Assembly (NCBI RefSeq): GCF_000519205.1
Contig: NZ_KI912602.1
Location: 94,350-158,349 of the forward strand
Source: Amycolatopsis taiwanensis DSM 45107
GTDB taxonomy: Bacteria; Actinomycetota; Actinomycetes; Mycobacteriales; Pseudonocardiaceae
DNA: 64,000 nucleotides
Direction: 5' to 3'
This document shows, piece after piece, positions 41,280 through 50,228 of this stretch. Made by a program: the position numbers and the translations under genes. The notes beneath the pieces were generated by a model. That model made no database searches and had not been told where the DNA came from. It was given only the letters and a program-made list of their open reading frames with translations. Each line of letters starts with the position of its first letter. The stretch's first letter is position 1.

Positions 41280-42203
41280 TCAGCTCTTTGAGCCTTCGGA
41301 AGCCGATGATGTGACAGACGGGCTCGCGCCACTCTCGGCGAGGACTGCGGCGGCGCGGCGGACGCGACCCGGCTCGCGGATACCGTCGATGGCGACGATC
41401 TTGTCGTCCGCGACGGTGAAGACGAGGATGGCCAGCGGCTGCCCGTCGAGGGTGATCACCACGCCCAGCGCACCGTTGACCAGTACCGGATGCAGCTGGC
41501 CGCCACGCGGGGCCCGAGCCAGCTTGGCCACCGCCGACGCACCGCGGATGACCGCCGGCCGTCCGCCGGGGCCGTAGTCGGTGCTCAGCACCACGTCGGG
41601 GTCGAGGATCTGGACCAGAGCGTCGAAGTCGCCGGCCCGCGCGGCCGCGTAGAAGGCGTCGACCACCCGCCGCTGCCGCGCCAGGTCCGGATCGGGCAAC
41701 CGGATTTCCGCGCCGTTCACCCGGCGCCGTGCCCGGCTGGCCAGCTGCCGCGTGGCCGCCGGAGTACGCCCCACAATTCCGGCGATCTCGTCGAACGGCA
41801 GCTCGAACATGTCGTGCAGCACGAACGCCAATCGTTCGGCCGGATTGAGCCGGTCGAGCACCACGAGCAGGGCAAGCCCCACCGAGTCGGCCAGCAACGC
41901 TTCCTGCTCAGGGTCGAGGTCGGCGTCTGGAACGACGATCGGGTCAGGCAGCTGCGCCGCGAACGAATCCTCCCGCCGGTGCCGTCGGGAACGCAGCATG
42001 TGCAGGCACTCCCGCGCGACGACGGTGGTCAGCCACCCCTCGAGATTGCCGATCTGGCCCGCATCGGATCGGCTCAGCCGCAACCAGGCGTCCTGGACGG
42101 CGTCGTCGGCCTCGGTCCGCGAACCAAGCATCCGATACGCCACCGCCCGCAGCCGCGAGCGGTGCTGCTCGAAGCGTTCGGCCAGCCACTCGGTCTCGTC
42201 CAT
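41280..42203 (-). CDS. ECF RNA polymerase sigma factor, ECF41 (SigJ-like) type
   Basis: 307 residues. Sigma2 (YRMLGSRTEADDAVQDAWLRL, split over helices) and sigma4 (LNPAERLAFVLHDMFELPFDEIA, GRTPAATRQLASRARRRV) are followed by a SnoaL-like C-terminal extension (VVDAFYAAARAGDFDALVQIL, LSTDYGPGGRPAVIRG). In ECF41 factors this extension replaces a separate anti-sigma factor. Probably co-transcribed with the AhpD-like gene. ATG 42201-42203 has GGAG 6 bases upstream. TGTCACA lies 56 bases upstream (42259-42265 on the complement), resembling the known ECF41 -35 element. Confidence 0.9.
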   Translation of the reverse strand: MDETEWLAERFEQHRSRLRAVAYRMLGSRTEADDAVQDAWLRLSRSDAGQIGNLEGWLTTVVARECLHMLRSRRHRREDSFAAQLPDPIVVPDADLDPEQEALLADSVGLALLVVLDRLNPAERLAFVLHDMFELPFDEIAGIVGRTPAATRQLASRARRRVNGAEIRLPDPDLARQRRVVDAFYAAARAGDFDALVQILDPDVVLSTDYGPGGRPAVIRGASAVAKLARAPRGGQLHPVLVNGALGVVITLDGQPLAILVFTVADDKIVAIDGIREPGRVRRAAAVLAESGASPSVTSSASEGSKS

Positions 42204-42302
42204 CGGTCACTCCATCCCTTGTCCAGGCTCATGGAGGTGAACCCGCGGACGCGTCGAATGTGACAAGCAGCGATGGGGTGGATGGTCTGCCGTGCGGCCT
42301 CG

Positions 42303-42866
42303 TTATCGCTGGACGCCGCCGTGACGTAGTCCGTTCACCAGGAGGGCGAGCAGGCGGTCGGCTCGAGCGGAACTGTCCGGGGCGTCCTGGGTGGCCCAGG
42401 CGATCGCGCCGATCATCTTCAACACATCCGCGTCGTCCGCATCGGCGACGATCGCTCCTGATTGCCGCGCCCGCGCCAGCAACGCGGCCCCCACCTCGAA
42501 CATCTGGGCATGCCAGGTCGATACCAGGCTGTCCCCGCGATCGAGGGCCGAGTTCATCACCGTGGCCGAAAGGCCTCGATAGGTCAGGCCATGTTCGAGC
42601 GCGGCACGCAACCACGTGGACAACGCGTCGAATTCGTCCTCGGCGGTCAGCAGCCGGCGGCCAAGATCGATCAATTCGGTTATCTGCTCGGCGAGCACCG
42701 CCTCGATGAGATCCAATCTGGTGGGAAAATGTCGATACAGCGTCCCGCTGGCCACCCCTGCCCGCCGAGCGATCTCGTCCAACGAGGCGTCCACGCCGGA
42801 CTCGGCGAACGCGATCTTCGCCTGCTCGACCAACTGCCCATAGTTACGCCGGGCGTCCGCACGCAT
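42303..42866 (-). CDS. TetR family regulator
   Basis: 187 residues from ATG 42864-42866. The HTH spans about 8-52 (QLVEQAKIAFAESGVDAS, LDEIARRAGVASGTLYRHF), and the ligand domain is of the SCO-type TetR. GTG codons at 42914 and 42917 would add 16-17 residues and cannot be excluded. It diverges from a SnoaL-like gene over a repeat-rich region. Confidence 0.87.
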   Translation of the reverse strand: MRADARRNYGQLVEQAKIAFAESGVDASLDEIARRAGVASGTLYRHFPTRLDLIEAVLAEQITELIDLGRRLLTAEDEFDALSTWLRAALEHGLTYRGLSATVMNSALDRGDSLVSTWHAQMFEVGAALLARARQSGAIVADADDADVLKMIGAIAWATQDAPDSSARADRLLALLVNGLRHGGVQR

Positions 42867-42923
42867 CGGACGCCCGGCGCGCGACCGCGGCTCGTGATCT
42901 GCCAGCGCAACCACCACATCCTT

Positions 42924-42965
42924 GCTAACCGGGGGCACAGTCCGATACCGTGCCCAGCTAACCGG
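42924..42965. promoter_or_regulatory. Repeat-rich operator region between TetR and SnoaL-like genes
   Basis: GCTAACCGG occurs twice in direct orientation (42924-42932 and 42957-42965). Between the copies GGGCAC (42933-42938) and GTGCCC (42950-42955) form an inverted repeat spaced by 11. Possible binding region for the divergent TetR. Confidence 0.4.
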
Positions 42966-43016
42966 ACTATGCCTCATCTTACCGGCATGGCCCCCAGAGC
43001 ATGGAGGTCCGCTCCC

Positions 43017-43490
43017 ATGGCGCCGACAGCACAAGACCGAACCGGCACCACCGACCTGATCAACAGGCAAGCCGCACTTGGCGAACAAGAAACCGGTCCA
43101 CGTGAGGTTCTGGAGCGTTACCGTCAAGCCTCCATCAACCAGTCCGCCGACGAGATGAGGCGGATATACGCAATCCACGCGGTCCACGAGTTCCCGTTCG
43201 CGTATCCAGGCGTGCCGTCCCGGCTTGAGGGGCGGGACAAAATCGTGAACTGGATAGCTGCGGGCTGGAAGGCCAACCCGCTGAAATATGAGCGCTACCG
43301 TACTCTTGCCATCCACGACACCAAGGAAACGATCATCGTCGAACAGGAAGCCATCGGGACCAGCGCATCGACCGGCGAATTCACGCTTCCCAATATCGTC
43401 GTGCTCACCGTCCACAACGGACAGATCACCCGCCTGCGCGACTACGTCAACATCCCGGCAGCCGCGGCCGCCCTGGGACACGATATCTGA
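43017..43490 (+). CDS. SnoaL-like/NTF2-fold protein
   Basis: 157 residues of the SnoaL-like ketosteroid-isomerase fold: YRQASINQSADEMRRIYA, AVHEFPFAYPGVPSRLEGRD, EAIGTSASTGEFTLPNIVV and RLRDYVNIPAAAAAL. Members act as cyclases, isomerases or stress proteins; no specific function can be assigned. ATG 43017 has GGAGG 11 bases upstream; ATG 42987 is a weaker alternative. Divergent from the TetR at 42866, the likely regulator. Confidence 0.8.
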   Translation: MAPTAQDRTGTTDLINRQAALGEQETGPREVLERYRQASINQSADEMRRIYAIHAVHEFPFAYPGVPSRLEGRDKIVNWIAAGWKANPLKYERYRTLAIHDTKETIIVEQEAIGTSASTGEFTLPNIVVLTVHNGQITRLRDYVNIPAAAAALGHDI

Positions 43491-43606
43491 ACGCGGTGTC
43501 CGGGAAGCGTATCTGCTCCCATTGCTCGCCGGTCAGGTACTGGTGGCGCGAGCACAAGGCGTGAAGGGCACCACCCTGCCCGGCAAGGTGAGGAGCAGCA
43601 CACGTT

Positions 43607-46399
43607 TCATTTCTCCGAAACCGACCGCCGCAGCAGTTCCGCCAGGTGCACGGGGGTCTTCGCGGACGTCTGAGCGATCTGGGTCCGGCAGCTGAACCCG
43701 TCGGCGATGACCACGGTGCTGGGGCTTGCCTGCCGAACCGCGGGCAGCATGCGATCCTCCGCGCAGGCGAGGGAAACCTCGTAGTGGCCGCGCTCGAACC
43801 CGAAGTTCCCCGCCAGACCGCAACACCCGGAGTCCAGGGTGGTGTTCCGGATACCGGCCCTGGCCATCAGGCGCTCGTCGGCGTCGAAGCCGAGCACGGC
43901 GTGCTGGTGGCAGTGCACCTGGGTGATCGCGTCCACGCCGAGATCACGCAGCGGCAGTTCGGCGTCGGCGACCAGTTCCGCGAACGTGCGCGTGCGCGCC
44001 GCGAGCAGTTCGGCGGTCTCGTCGCCGGGCAGCAAGTTCTCCAGGTCTCCGCGGAACAGCGCGGTGCAGCTTGGTTCCAGCCCGACCACCTCGTATCCCG
44101 CGTCGAGATGGGGGCGCAACACCGACAGGGTCCGTGCCAGCACGCGCCGGGCGATGCCGAGCTGCCCGGTGGACACCCACGTCAGTCCACAACAGACAGA
44201 CCGGTCCGGCAGCGCGACGTCGTACCCGGCCAACGTCAACACCCCGGTGGCCGCGTGCAGGATCTGCGGGGTGAAGAAGTTGTTGAACGTGTCCGGCCAC
44301 AGCAGCACCGGCCGCGCTCCGGTACGGCGGCGGAGATCCCGGCGGTCACGCGTGAACGGGCGCTTGGCGAAGACGGGCAGCCGGCGCTCGGGCGCGATAC
44401 CGGCGATCCGTTTCAGCATCGGCGCCAGGCGGTTCGCCGCCGTGGGCGAGAGCGCGGAAACCCGCAGCCACATCGGCAGCCAGCCCAGCGAGTAGTGCGA
44501 CGCGGGCCGCACCCGACCACGGTAGTGCTGGTGAAGGAACTCCGCCTTGTAGGTCGCCATGTCGACATCGACCGGACAGTCCGACAGGCATCCCTTGCAG
44601 GACAGGCACAAGTCGAGCGCGTCAAGCACCTCGCGTGAGCGCCAGCCGTCCCTGACCAGCTCCCCGTTGATCATCTCGGCGAGCAGGTGCGCCCGCCCGC
44701 GCGTGGAATGCTTCTCGTCCCGGGTGACCCGGTAACTCGGGCACATCACCCCGCCGCCACCCGTGTTGCGGCACTTGCCGACGCCGACACAGCGCCGCAT
44801 CGCCTCACCGAAACTGCCGTGGTCGCGCGGGTAGCCGAACACGGTCACCGACTCGATCTCGCGCGGCGCCCGCCGGACCCGCAGGTCGGTGTCCACCGGT
44901 CGCGGATCGACCAGCACCCCGGGGTTCATCATCCCGTCCGGGTCGAAGATCCCCTTGAACCGCGCGAACAACCTCAGCATCTCCGGGCTGTACACGCGGG
45001 GCAGCAACTCGGACCGGGCCTGACCGTCGCCGTGCTCGCCGGAGAGCGACCCGCCGTGCGCCGCGACGAGATCCGCGGCGTCTTCCAGGAACGACCGGAA
45101 ACCGGCGATCCCGGGCCGGGACAGCAGGTCGAAGTCGATCCGCATGTGCAGGCAACCCTCCCCGTAATGGCCGTACACCAGGGTTTTCCGGCCGTGACGG
45201 GCGATCAGCGCCTTCAGCTCACGCAGGTAGGCGCCGAGGTTCTCCGGTGGCACCGCCGCGTCCTCCCAGCCCGGCCAAGCCTCCGAGCCGTCCGCCATGC
45301 GAGTGGACAGCCCCGCGCCCTCCTCGCGGATACGCCACAACCGCCCCTGCTCGACCGGATCGGTGAGCACGGTGTGCCCGGTCAGCCGGTCGGCGAGCGC
45401 CTTGGCCAGCTCGCCGGCCCGGTGTGCGGGCTCGCCGGGCTCCTCGCCGGGCAGCTCCACCATCAGCCAGGCCCGGCCCTCCGGCAGCGCGGAGCCGTCC
45501 CGCACCAGGCCGACGATGCCGATGTCCAGCCCCTCCACGGTCAGCGGCGACCACTTCAGGATCTCGGACACGGCGTCCGCGGCGGCGACGTCGGAGCTGA
45601 AGCCGAGCACCGCGAGCGCCTTGTGTCGCGGCAGGGCGACGAGCCGAACCGTCGCGTCTAGCACGGTCACGCAGGTTCCCTCGCTGCCGGTCAGCGCCCG
45701 CGCGAGGTTGAACCCGTTCTCCGGCAACAGGTGTTCCAAGCCGTACCCGGAACCGCGCCGCCCCCAGGTCGCCAGCTCGGTGCGCAGCAAGGCGAGGTTG
45801 CCGTCGACGAGATCCAGCAGTTCCCGGTAGACCCGGCCCTCGGTGCCCGGCAGTCGCGCCCGCCTGTCCATTTCGGACCGTGAGGCCGCCCCGGCGGTCA
45901 GCCGGGTACCGTCGGGGAGCAGCACCTCCATGCTCTCCAGGTTGTCGGCCGTGCGCCCCCACGCGACCGAGTGGGAGCCGCACGAGTTGTTCCCGATCAT
46001 CCCGCCGATCGTGCAGCGGCTGTGCGTGGACGGGTCCGGCCCGAACCGCAGGCCGTGCGGAGCGGCCACCGCCTGCAGGTCGTCGAGCACCGTGCCGGGT
46101 GCCACCCGGGCCAGGTGCCCGGCTTCCTCGCGCACCCCGGTCAGGTAGCGGGAGGTGTCCAGCACCAACCCCGGGCCGATCGCGTTGCCCGCGATGCTGG
46201 TGCCGCCGCCGCGCGCGATCACCGGCACCCCGGCCTCCCGGCAGGCGGCGACCGCGGCCACCACCTCGTCCACGGTTCTCGGGAGCAGCACGCCGACCGG
46301 CACGTGCCGGTAGTTGGAGGCGTCGGCGGTGTAGAGCGCGAGGGTCCCAGGATCGAACGACACGGCCTCGCCGAGCCGTTGACGCAGTTTCTCGCGCAT
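43607..46399 (-). CDS. FAD-linked oxidase fused to Fe-S/CCG domain (D-2-hydroxyglutarate or D-lactate dehydrogenase type)
   Basis: 930 residues. An N-terminal PCMH FAD-binding domain (VGVLLPRTVDEVVAAVAAC, PVIARGGGTSIAGNAIGPG, TIGGMIGNNSCGSHSVAWGR) and a FAD-oxidase C domain (VYGHYGEGCLHMRIDFD, SGEHGDGQARSELL) are followed by a ferredoxin-like part with cysteines in GVGKCRN, GVMCPSYRVTRDE and DLCLSCKGCLSDCPVDVDM. Two cysteine-rich CCG motifs (SVCCGLTWVSTGQ, SGCCGLAGNFGFERGHYE) end the protein. The architecture matches YdiJ-type D-2-hydroxyacid dehydrogenases, which feed electrons to a carrier. Diverges from the hydratase-like gene at 46521. Confidence 0.9.
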   Translation of the reverse strand: MREKLRQRLGEAVSFDPGTLALYTADASNYRHVPVGVLLPRTVDEVVAAVAACREAGVPVIARGGGTSIAGNAIGPGLVLDTSRYLTGVREEAGHLARVAPGTVLDDLQAVAAPHGLRFGPDPSTHSRCTIGGMIGNNSCGSHSVAWGRTADNLESMEVLLPDGTRLTAGAASRSEMDRRARLPGTEGRVYRELLDLVDGNLALLRTELATWGRRGSGYGLEHLLPENGFNLARALTGSEGTCVTVLDATVRLVALPRHKALAVLGFSSDVAAADAVSEILKWSPLTVEGLDIGIVGLVRDGSALPEGRAWLMVELPGEEPGEPAHRAGELAKALADRLTGHTVLTDPVEQGRLWRIREEGAGLSTRMADGSEAWPGWEDAAVPPENLGAYLRELKALIARHGRKTLVYGHYGEGCLHMRIDFDLLSRPGIAGFRSFLEDAADLVAAHGGSLSGEHGDGQARSELLPRVYSPEMLRLFARFKGIFDPDGMMNPGVLVDPRPVDTDLRVRRAPREIESVTVFGYPRDHGSFGEAMRRCVGVGKCRNTGGGGVMCPSYRVTRDEKHSTRGRAHLLAEMINGELVRDGWRSREVLDALDLCLSCKGCLSDCPVDVDMATYKAEFLHQHYRGRVRPASHYSLGWLPMWLRVSALSPTAANRLAPMLKRIAGIAPERRLPVFAKRPFTRDRRDLRRRTGARPVLLWPDTFNNFFTPQILHAATGVLTLAGYDVALPDRSVCCGLTWVSTGQLGIARRVLARTLSVLRPHLDAGYEVVGLEPSCTALFRGDLENLLPGDETAELLAARTRTFAELVADAELPLRDLGVDAITQVHCHQHAVLGFDADERLMARAGIRNTTLDSGCCGLAGNFGFERGHYEVSLACAEDRMLPAVRQASPSTVVIADGFSCRTQIAQTSAKTPVHLAELLRRSVSEK

Positions 46400-46520
46400 G
46401 GATTAACGGTAATGTCCCCTGGATAGGGCTGCCACGGCTGCGCTTCCCTGCCCCGGGTGTGCCACCCAGTGGGACAGCCGGCTTGCCCGAACCCGGCGCA
46501 CCCGGGCAGAGTCCGTCGTC

Positions 46521-47318
46521 GTGGAACCGACACAGGTGCGTGAAGCGGCCGAGAAGTTGCTGCTGGCCCACGAAAAGGGCGAACCGATCGCCCCGATCAT
46601 CGAGACCCATCCCGGCGCGACGGTGGCCGACGCGTACCGCATCCAGCAGGAGCAGGTGCGCGTGTGGACCAGCCGGGGCGATCAGGTCAAGGGCCACAAG
46701 GTGGGCCTGAGCTCGCCGGCCATGCAGCAGCAGATGGGCGTGAACCAGCCCGACTACGGCCACCTGCTGGGCGGGATGTTCCACCTCGAGCATCTGCCGA
46801 TCGACGCCGGCGCCTTCCTGCAACCCCGCATCGAACCGGAGATCGCGTTCGTGCTCTCCGGGCGGCTCTCCGGACCGGGCGTGACCGCGGCGGACGCGAT
46901 CCGTGCGGTGGACTTCGTGGTGCCGGCGCTGGAGATCGTGGACTCGCGCATCACGGAGTGGAAGATCTCCATTGTGGACACCATCGCGGACAACGCATCG
47001 TCGGGCGGCGTGGTGCTGGGCAGCAAACCGACACCGCTGTCCTCGGTCGACCTGCGGCTGGTCGGCTGCACGTTGCGCATCGGCGGCGAACTGGTGGCCA
47101 CCGGGGCGGGCGGCGCGGTGCTCGGCTCACCGCTGAACGCCCTGGTGTGGCTGGCCAACACCCTCGGCCCGCTCGGCATCGACCTCGAACCCGGGCACGT
47201 CGTCCTGCCCGGGTCGATGACCCGCGCCTTCCCCGTCCGTCCCGGCGACGCCGTCTTCGCCGACATGGGCCCACTGGGCGGCGTCACCGCCGTGTTCGCC
47301 GCCGACGCCACGACCTGA
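46521..47318 (+). CDS. 2-keto-4-pentenoate hydratase family protein (MhpD/HpaH-like)
   Basis: 265 residues of the FAH superfamily. KGHKVGLSSPAMQQQMGV, PRIEPEIAFVLSGRL and VPALEIVDSRITEWKISIVDT carry the metal-binding acidic residues. Family members hydrate 2-oxopent-4-enoates or decarboxylate 4-oxalocrotonate in meta-cleavage pathways. No meta-cleavage dioxygenase is nearby, so the pathway is unclear. GTG start with a weak ribosome site. Diverges from the large dehydrogenase by 121 bases. Confidence 0.85.
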   Translation: MEPTQVREAAEKLLLAHEKGEPIAPIIETHPGATVADAYRIQQEQVRVWTSRGDQVKGHKVGLSSPAMQQQMGVNQPDYGHLLGGMFHLEHLPIDAGAFLQPRIEPEIAFVLSGRLSGPGVTAADAIRAVDFVVPALEIVDSRITEWKISIVDTIADNASSGGVVLGSKPTPLSSVDLRLVGCTLRIGGELVATGAGGAVLGSPLNALVWLANTLGPLGIDLEPGHVVLPGSMTRAFPVRPGDAVFADMGPLGGVTAVFAADATT

Positions 47319-47326
47319 CCCTCCCA

Positions 47327-47720
47327 CGCACGAGTCCCACACCCCCGTCACGCGAGTCCCACACCCCCGTCACGCGAGTCCCCCGTTCCGGACCCGCGAG
47401 TTCCCGGTTCAGGCGCCCGTGTCCCCGGTTCAAGCTCGCGAGTTCCCGATTCAGGCCCGCGTGTCCCCGGTTAGGTGCCCGTGTCTCCGGTCCAGGCACC
47501 TGAGTTCCCGGTCCAGGCACCTGAGTTCCCGGTTCAGGCGCCCGTGTCCCCGGCTCAAGCCCGCGAGTTCCCGATTCAAGCCCGCGAGTTCCCGGTTCAG
47601 GCCCGCGTGTCCCCGGTTAGGCGCCCGTGTCTCCGGTCCAGGCACCTGAGTTCCCGGTTCAGGCGCCCGTGTCCCCGGTTCAAGCCCGCGAGTTCCCGGT
47701 TCAGGCCCGCGAGTTCAACA
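47327..47720 (+). repeat. Long mosaic repeat array: family A units then family B units
   Basis: Nearly 400 bases without a gene. About three 22-base family A units (GCGAGTCCCACACCCCCGTC) pass directly into about 15 family B units of 21 bases (GCGAGTTCCCGGTTCAGGC and GCCCGTGTCCCCGGTTCAAG alternating). All units have the same orientation. It fills the convergent junction between the hydratase and SRPBCC genes. Higher-order copies exist: the stretch near 47490-47560 recurs near 47640-47700. Short open frames here are artefacts of the 21-base period. Confidence 0.9.
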
Positions 47721-47721
47721 G

Positions 47722-48159
47722 TCACTGGGCAGCGCGAGCCGCCGCCGTCGTGGCCAGGCCGTGCACAAGGCCCTTGATGAGCCGGTGCAGCGTTCGCCGG
47801 TAGAGCCAGCCGGTGCCGGGGACCTTGGGGCGGAACGTCGACCGCCAGTGGATGCGCGTACCGGTGTCCAACGGGGTGAGGTCGATTTCGGCGCGGTAGC
47901 CGCGCAGGGCCAGCCCGGAAAGCAGCTCATAGCTGAACCGGGACCCGGGCACGCTCTCGACGATCCGCTCCCGCATGGTGTAGCGGCCGGTCCTGAAGAT
48001 GCGTACCGCGCCGACTCCTTCCCGTTCGGTCTCGCCCTCGGATTCCAGCTCGAACGAGCCCAGCGACGAGCATGTGGGCCAGACAGCGCCGTCCCGCAGC
48101 AGTGCGTGCACGGTCTCCGGTTTCGCCTTGGCCTCTTCGGTGATGTCGATGACCTGCAT
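47722..48159 (-). CDS. SRPBCC family protein (polyketide cyclase/START-like)
   Basis: 145 residues. MQVIDITEEAKAKPETVHALL opens a START-like fold with VGAVRIFRTGRYTMRERIVE and RYRAEIDLTPLDTGTRIHW-like strands; the end has YRRTLHRLIKGLVHGLA. It likely binds a hydrophobic ligand; role unknown. ATG 48157-48159 has AAGGAG upstream. A TGGTA-CA-TACCA palindrome lies 24 bases upstream, and the gene follows the response regulator by 58 bases on the same strand. Confidence 0.82.
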   Translation of the reverse strand: MQVIDITEEAKAKPETVHALLRDGAVWPTCSSLGSFELESEGETEREGVGAVRIFRTGRYTMRERIVESVPGSRFSYELLSGLALRGYRAEIDLTPLDTGTRIHWRSTFRPKVPGTGWLYRRTLHRLIKGLVHGLATTAAARAAQ

Positions 48160-48182
48160 GGCCGCTCCTTCTGTGTGCCAGC

Positions 48183-48194
48183 TGGTACATACCA
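48183..48194. promoter_or_regulatory. Palindrome TGGTA-CA-TACCA upstream of the SRPBCC gene
   Basis: A perfect 12-base inverted repeat in the promoter position of the SRPBCC gene. It resembles the 16-base palindrome at 26917. The regulator is unknown. Confidence 0.4.
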
Positions 48195-48217
48195 TGCCCA
48201 GCCGGCCGGCCGAAGAA

Positions 48218-48916
48218 CTACTGCTGATCGGGTGGACCAGCACCGCGGTTACCCACGCCTCGTCGTTCGTCGTGGGCCAGCCCGTTCTCTTGGGCCAGAA
48301 TCGCCGCCTGCACTCGCGAGCGCAGGTTCAGCTTCCGCAGCACACGCGACACATGGGTTTTGACCGTGGTTTCACCGATGTGCAGGCGGGTTGCGATCTG
48401 CGCGTTGGACAGGCCGGTCCCGAGGCAAGCGAGTACGTCACGCTCACGGTCGGTGAGTTCGTGCAGAGCGGTGGGTGACAACGCGGATTCGCCACGCGTT
48501 TGCGCAAAGGCGGTGATGAGCTTGCGGGTCACCTGTGGTGCCAGCACGCCTTCGCCCGCGGCGACGAGTTTCACCGCCTCGATCAGCCGCGGTGCCTCGA
48601 CGGACTTGAGCAGGAAGCCGGCGGCCCCGGCACGCAGCGCACCGTATACGTACTCGTCGAGGTCGAACGTGGTCAGCACGAGCACGTCGCATTGGCCTTC
48701 GGCGACGAGTTCGCGGGTCGCGGTGATGCCGTCCATGCCGGGCATCCGCACGTCCATCAGCGCGACATGGGGGCGCAGTGCGCGGACCTGCCGGATCGCG
48801 GTGATGCCGTCGCCGGCCTCACCGACGACCTCGATCCCCTCGGCGTTTTCCAGGATGAGCCGGAGCCCGGCACGGATCGCGCCGTGATCGTCGACCACCA
48901 CTACCTTGACCGTCAC
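48218..48916 (-). CDS. NarL/LuxR-type response regulator
   Basis: 232 residues. The receiver domain has acidic VVVDDHGAIR, phospho-acceptor Asp in HVALMDVRMPGMDG and Lys in FLLKSVEAP. The LuxR HTH lies near 160-215 (LTDRERDVLACLGTGLSNAQIA, split, then GETTVKTHVSRVLRKLNLRSR). GTG start overlaps the kinase stop by 4 bases (GTGA). Output genes are not evident; the SRPBCC gene immediately downstream may be co-transcribed. Confidence 0.93.
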   Translation of the reverse strand: MTVKVVVVDDHGAIRAGLRLILENAEGIEVVGEAGDGITAIRQVRALRPHVALMDVRMPGMDGITATRELVAEGQCDVLVLTTFDLDEYVYGALRAGAAGFLLKSVEAPRLIEAVKLVAAGEGVLAPQVTRKLITAFAQTRGESALSPTALHELTDRERDVLACLGTGLSNAQIATRLHIGETTVKTHVSRVLRKLNLRSRVQAAILAQENGLAHDERRGVGNRGAGPPDQQ

Positions 48917-50118
48917 GCCCGTCCCTTCTTCACTGGAAACTCGGCGCGGACGAGCCAGCCGCGACCGCCCGGGCCGGCGGTGAGTGTGCCACCGACGAGC
49001 CCGGCCCGCTCGCGCATGGTCGACAGCCCGTGCCCGCAGTCGCCGACGGGCGCGGCGTGCCCAACGAGCTCGTTGTCCACGGCCACGGTCAGCGAGCCGT
49101 CGCGGAGCCCGATGTCGACCTCGACCCGAGCGTCGGGCGCGTGCTTGACCGCGTTGGTCAGCGCCTCCTGGACAATCCGATAGGCGGCGAGATCGACCGC
49201 CGCGGGCACTCCGATGTCCAGAGTGGAGCGTACGGCTACCGCCGTACCGGCGGCCTCGGCGGATTGGACGAGGCGGGACAGGTCGGCCAGCCGGGGTGGC
49301 GCGGTGGTTTCCGCCTCCGCCTCACCGGGACCGAGCCCTACGCGTAACAGGTCGATCATGGCCCGCATCTCGTCCAGAGCGCTCAGGCTGTTCTCCCGCA
49401 CCGCGGTCAGCACGGACCGGGTGGTCCGCGGATCGCCGTCCATGGACAGCACCGCCTCGGACTGGATCGCGATCGCCGACAGGTGACCGGCGACGATGTC
49501 GTGCAGATCACGTGCCATCCGCGCGCGCTCGGCGGCCACCGCCGCCCGCCGGTCGAGCTCGGCGATCCGCGCCACCTGGTTGGCACGGTCCCGTTCACTG
49601 TCGGCGACCTCACGCTGGCCGCGCACGTTCATCGCCCACCACACCGGAACCATCACCAGCGACAGCAGCCCGAGCGCGGCGGGCACAGTACCTTCCGAAG
49701 ACCGGGCCAGCAGGACCGTGACGGCCAGCAGGAACACGACCGCGACCGCGGCGATCCCGACCATGATCCGGCTGGCCAGCCGGGAGCCGTACAGGGTCGC
49801 CGCGTAGAGAAAATCGGTATAGACCACGACTACCGGTAGCGACGCGCCGAGCGCGAGGTCGGCCGCCAGCACCGCGGTGGCCAGGAGGATGCCGCCGGGC
49901 ACCCGGCGGCGCAGCAACTGCGCGCCACACAGCGCGACGAGCTCGACCAGCCGCACCCACAGCCCGGCCCGGTCCGCGCCGGGCGCCAGCCGGTAGGTCC
50001 CGGTGAAGTAGATCGCGAGCACGACCATGAAAGTGACCACGGCGATCACGCCGTCCTGCCGCCACGCCGGTAACGCCCGGTAGGCCGCAACGACCGACTT
50101 ACCGATCCCCTTGCGCAC
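48913..50118 (-). CDS. Two-component sensor histidine kinase (HisKA_3 type)
   Basis: 401 residues from GTG 50116-50118. About five N-terminal membrane helices (VIAVVTFMVVLAIYFTG, LLATAVLAADLALGASL, IMVGIAAVAVVFLLAVTVL, LGLLSLVMVPVWWAM) precede a coiled segment and the HisKA_3 motif MARDLHDIVAGHLSAIAIQ. The ATPase has IVQEALTNAVKHAP and GHGLSTMRERAGLVGG. An upstream ATG (50181) would add 21 residues; neither start has a good ribosome site. Pairs with the response regulator by overlapping codons. Confidence 0.9.
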   Translation of the reverse strand: MRKGIGKSVVAAYRALPAWRQDGVIAVVTFMVVLAIYFTGTYRLAPGADRAGLWVRLVELVALCGAQLLRRRVPGGILLATAVLAADLALGASLPVVVVYTDFLYAATLYGSRLASRIMVGIAAVAVVFLLAVTVLLARSSEGTVPAALGLLSLVMVPVWWAMNVRGQREVADSERDRANQVARIAELDRRAAVAAERARMARDLHDIVAGHLSAIAIQSEAVLSMDGDPRTTRSVLTAVRENSLSALDEMRAMIDLLRVGLGPGEAEAETTAPPRLADLSRLVQSAEAAGTAVAVRSTLDIGVPAAVDLAAYRIVQEALTNAVKHAPDARVEVDIGLRDGSLTVAVDNELVGHAAPVGDCGHGLSTMRERAGLVGGTLTAGPGGRGWLVRAEFPVKKGRA

Positions 50119-50228
50119 GAACCCGATGACACCACAGCGCCGCGGTGACCGCGTCCTCCGAAATGATGAGTGCCCAGTCACGCTCTTCGCGGACGCGCGC
50201 GACCCGGTGGCGTGCCCAGTATGAAGCC

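Noticed and set aside
47327..47720. CRISPR array
   Set aside because: Units are contiguous with a 21-22 base period; there are no unique spacers and no cas genes nearby.
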